A DNA stretch of 23,813 bases from Weeksellaceae bacterium (lineage in GTDB: Bacteria; Bacteroidota; Bacteroidia; Flavobacteriales; Weeksellaceae). Shown one piece after another: positions 21,730 to 23,813 of the stretch (the first letter of the stretch is position 1; each line of letters opens with the position of its first letter). The notes below the pieces were generated by a model. The model ran no database searches. It had not been told where the DNA came from and was given only the letters and a program-made list of their open reading frames with translations. The translations under genes were made by a program, and so were the position numbers. Location of the stretch: contig JAKOOI010000447.1 in the NCBI GenBank assembly GCA_022701475.1, positions 1 to 23,813 of the forward strand, read 5' to 3'.

Positions 21730-22602
21730 TTGGACAAAAACCTTATTCAGAGAACCCTTTCAGGACTTGTTTACGTAGCCGTTATCGTTCTCTGTACGAC
21801 ACCGCTGGGCGCTCAGCTGATCAACGGGATTTCTCCGGGGCTTGTAAAACAGGAATACCTGTATTATGGCCTGATTACCTTTCTGCTGGGAGCAGGATCC
21901 TGGGAGTGTTTTAAAATAATGAAATTTGAAAACGGATATGAAAGATGGGTGGTACTCCCGCTGGTCATTTTTATCTTCTATATTTTTTCCAAACGGTATT
22001 TCCATTTTGATTTTTTCTTCGATTTCAGGATCAGCGAGATTCTTGCCATGCTGCTTATCGTCATTGCAGTCGTTACCCTGTTTAAATACCCTAATGAGCT
22101 TTATTATGACAGCGGGAAACTGATCTTTACGGTAATCTATGTGGCGCTTCCCTTCAGTTTTGCATTGGGGCTGCCTAAATTTTCAAGTTTTGATGACCGT
22201 TTTTCCCTGGAGGTGCTTTTCCTATTCATCCTGATCTGGAGCAGCGATACATTTGCCTATCTTACCGGGAAATTTTTCGGTAAACACAAGATGGCTCCCA
22301 AAATTTCCCCTAAAAAGACCTGGGAAGGCTATATCGGCGGCGTGGTTCTCACCCTGGTGCTTTCCTATTTCATCGAACAGTACCAGCCGGATCTCCGGGG
22401 GAACTGGATGGTAGTGGGTTTTCTTGTGGCAGCCTTTGCTCCTGTCGGCGATCTGGTGGAGAGCCAGCTGAAGAGAAACTTCGGGGTAAAAGACAGCGGA
22501 AACATCATTCCGGGACACGGAGGTGTCTTAGACCGGCTGGATAGTTTTTTAATCTGCGTTCCTGTCGTATATTTGTACTTTATTTTAGAAAAATTTATTT
22601 AA
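21730..22602 (+). CDS. cdsA: Phosphatidate cytidylyltransferase
   Basis: A 290-aa polytopic inner-membrane enzyme that makes CDP-diacylglycerol from phosphatidic acid and CTP, the precursor of all phospholipids. Hydrophobic helices run through the first ~150 residues. The CdsA signature near the C-terminus is complete: GDLVESQLKRNFGVKDSGNI followed by IPGHGGVLDRLDS, preceded by the conserved KISPKKTWEGYIGG. The frame has no ATG at its start; TTG at 21730 gives MDKNLIQRTLSGLVYV, which looks like the family N-terminus. A TTG three codons earlier (21721) is possible. It follows the LUD gene closely and is 4 bp from psd, linking two steps of phospholipid synthesis. Confidence 0.95.
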   Translation: MDKNLIQRTLSGLVYVAVIVLCTTPLGAQLINGISPGLVKQEYLYYGLITFLLGAGSWECFKIMKFENGYERWVVLPLVIFIFYIFSKRYFHFDFFFDFRISEILAMLLIVIAVVTLFKYPNELYYDSGKLIFTVIYVALPFSFALGLPKFSSFDDRFSLEVLFLFILIWSSDTFAYLTGKFFGKHKMAPKISPKKTWEGYIGGVVLTLVLSYFIEQYQPDLRGNWMVVGFLVAAFAPVGDLVESQLKRNFGVKDSGNIIPGHGGVLDRLDSFLICVPVVYLYFILEKFI

Positions 22603-22606
22603 TCTC

Positions 22607-23260
22607 ATGAAATTACACAGAGAATCAAAAGGAACGATTACCGTTGCTACCGTTTTGTTCATCATTCTGGGAGCTTTGGCTATTTATTTTCTTGAAATGT
22701 GGTCATTGGTAGTCATTCTGCCATTACTGGTAGTCTATAGCCTGGTATTCTGGTTCTTCAGGGTTCCCAACCGTGATATCCTGGAACACCGGGAAAATGT
22801 GATTGCCCCGGTAGACGGAAAGGTGGTGATGATCAAAGAAGTGGATGAAAACGAATTCCTTAAAGAAAAAGCCATTCAGGTTTCCATCTTTATGTCTCCG
22901 CTCAACGTTCACATCTGCCGGTTTCCGGTTTCCGGAAAAGTATTGTACAAAAAATACCATCCCGGAAAATACCTTGTGGCATGGCACGAGAAATCGTCCA
23001 CCGATAATGAGAGGACAACGGTAGCCGTGGAAAGCCTTACCGGCCATAAGGTCGTTTTCCGGCAGATCGCAGGCTATGTGGCCAGAAGAATTGTCTTTTA
23101 CTGTAATGAAGGCGATGAATCCAAAGCAGGACACGAATTCGGATTTATTAAATTCGGTTCCAGAATGGATGTTTTTCTTCCGGTGGATACCGAAATTGTC
23201 TGTAAGATAGGCGACATCACTAAAGGCGGACTGGACGTGATCGCCCGGATGAAAGAGTAA
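22607..23260 (+). CDS. psd: Phosphatidylserine decarboxylase proenzyme (short type)
   Basis: A 217-aa enzyme that converts phosphatidylserine to phosphatidylethanolamine. It belongs to the short (PSD-A-like) form: two hydrophobic N-terminal helices (about 10-29 and 33-51) anchor it, and the self-cleavage site is a Gly184-Ser185 pair in FIKFGSRMDVFLP, where the serine becomes the pyruvoyl cofactor. Other family blocks are VIAPVDGKVVMIKEVD (65-80), IFMSPLNVHICRFPVSG (94-110) and GYVARRIVFY (156-165). It is 4 bp downstream of cdsA and surely co-transcribed; pssA, which would make its substrate, is not in the window. The following 183-bp gap holds a probable terminator. Confidence 0.94.
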   Translation: MKLHRESKGTITVATVLFIILGALAIYFLEMWSLVVILPLLVVYSLVFWFFRVPNRDILEHRENVIAPVDGKVVMIKEVDENEFLKEKAIQVSIFMSPLNVHICRFPVSGKVLYKKYHPGKYLVAWHEKSSTDNERTTVAVESLTGHKVVFRQIAGYVARRIVFYCNEGDESKAGHEFGFIKFGSRMDVFLPVDTEIVCKIGDITKGGLDVIARMKE

Positions 23261-23265
23261 GTAGA

Positions 23266-23312
23266 AGTATAGACTACGATATATTGAAAGCAGGCTGAGT
23301 CTACTTTTTTTT
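23266..23312 (+). terminator. Probable terminator after psd
   Basis: AGTATAGACT (23266-23275), with a 2-nt bulge, can pair with AGTCTACT (23298-23305), followed by a run of T residues. The loop is about 22 nt, so the structure is weaker than the others in the window. Confidence 0.45.
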
Positions 23313-23443
23313 GTCTCATAATGATCAATTAATAGTAAATGGAATAATGTGTTTTATTCAATTTAATTTACAGTATGAGGGGTTTGTTTCATTAATAATT
23401 TATATATTTATCTGTTTTTTAATAAAATTGATAAATGTATCCT

Positions 23444-23813
23444 ATGAAAAAAATTCTACTTTCTTTATTAGTTGCCTCTTCATTACTTAAATCACAGACC
23501 AGCATCAATGTCTTTTCACAGATTATCTTCTATGACGGGTATGCTTCCAATGTATCGCAGCCGGTGCCGGCCAATACCATCCGCCTGGCCAACTCAAGGT
23601 ATACCAGAAAGATGACGGACACCGAACTCAACAGCTTTCAGAATAAGATCCAGATGAATGTGACTATCGGTGCGCTTTGTGACAATTATGACAGGATAGG
23701 AGGCGTACATATCGCATTGGTACCGAAAGGGCAGGCCTCGTATACCATGAACGATCCGCAGGTAAAGAGAATGGAAGTGGGAAGGTATATTACCCCTTTC
23801 ATGAATAAAAATA
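23444..23813 (+). CDS. PNGase F-like protein, N-terminal domain (3' end cut by window edge)
   Basis: The frame opens with ATG at 23444 and runs off the right edge after 123 codons. Residues 1-18 (MKKILLSLLVASSLLKSQ) are a signal peptide. The rest resembles the N-terminal jelly-roll of peptide-N-glycosidase F from Elizabethkingia. IGALCDNYDRIGGVHIALVP (75-94) aligns by eye with the PNGase F stretch containing C-D-E-W-D-R, whose second Asp is the catalytic Asp60; here it is Asp83, with Tyr in place of Trp. RMEVGRYITPF (109-119) aligns with the conserved GRFITPY. PNGase F removes N-glycans from glycoproteins; whether this one is active cannot be judged, since the remaining active-site residues lie beyond the window. 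An in-frame ATG at 23435 would add three residues. The upstream gap (23313-23443) is very AT-rich with no clear promoter. Confidence 0.8.
   Translation, partial: MKKILLSLLVASSLLKSQTSINVFSQIIFYDGYASNVSQPVPANTIRLANSRYTRKMTDTELNSFQNKIQMNVTIGALCDNYDRIGGVHIALVPKGQASYTMNDPQVKRMEVGRYITPFMNKN

Noticed and set aside
1..23813. CRISPR array, tRNA, rRNA, insertion sequence or integrase
   Set aside because: None was seen: no spaced direct repeats, no cloverleaf-like runs between genes, no transposase motifs; all gaps between genes are under 200 bp.

Overview
The window looks like a chromosomal segment of a Bacteroidota bacterium, most likely Flavobacteriia close to Chryseobacterium or Elizabethkingia. 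The evidence is: no Shine-Dalgarno-driven starts; repeated TAnnTTTG-type -7 promoter boxes, some only a few bases before the start codon; DUF4271 and DUF4296 proteins; the gene order rsfS-ftsH-LUD-cdsA-psd; and a truncated protein at the right end resembling the N-terminal domain of PNGase F, known from Elizabethkingia. No rRNA, tRNA, CRISPR array, insertion sequence or phage gene was seen.

Left part (1-3250, all minus strand): a TetR-family regulator cut by the window edge, with a perfect 20-bp palindrome over its own promoter; an OsmC-type peroxiredoxin; an AraC-family regulator; and an AT-rich, overlapping two-gene unit made of a degenerate GNAT-fold protein and an HTH protein. That unit has its own terminator and is the best candidate here for a poorly described two-gene system.

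Metal-handling region (3261-9533, minus strand): in transcription order, a sensor histidine kinase, an OmpR-type response regulator, a lipoprotein with three copies of a HGxPxHxC motif, a small Cys/His-rich membrane or exported protein, and a large TonB-dependent receptor carrying two periplasmic HMA domains. The last three proteins share thiol/His ligand motifs and probably handle one soft metal together, copper being the leading guess. Control of the cassette by the two-component pair is an inference from adjacency only.

Middle (9728-14276): an AHSA1/SRPBCC protein on plus, a bidirectional terminator, then on minus a 113-aa unknown protein with oligopeptidase B, and a DUF4271 membrane protein with uroporphyrinogen-III synthase (HemD).

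Right part (14356-23813, mostly plus): a polyprenol-phosphate-mannose-synthase-like glycosyltransferase, a DUF4296 lipoprotein, tRNA-guanine transglycosylase and an LptF/LptG permease form one compact unit. BirA lies opposite and overlaps the permease tail to tail. Then follow RsfS and FtsH, a terminator, a LUD-domain protein, CdsA and Psd (phospholipid synthesis), and the truncated PNGase F-like protein. Most of this half is conserved housekeeping. The more unusual points are a Tgt that has lost the three zinc cysteines, several probable TTG starts, and closely spaced divergent promoters at 14294-14346.
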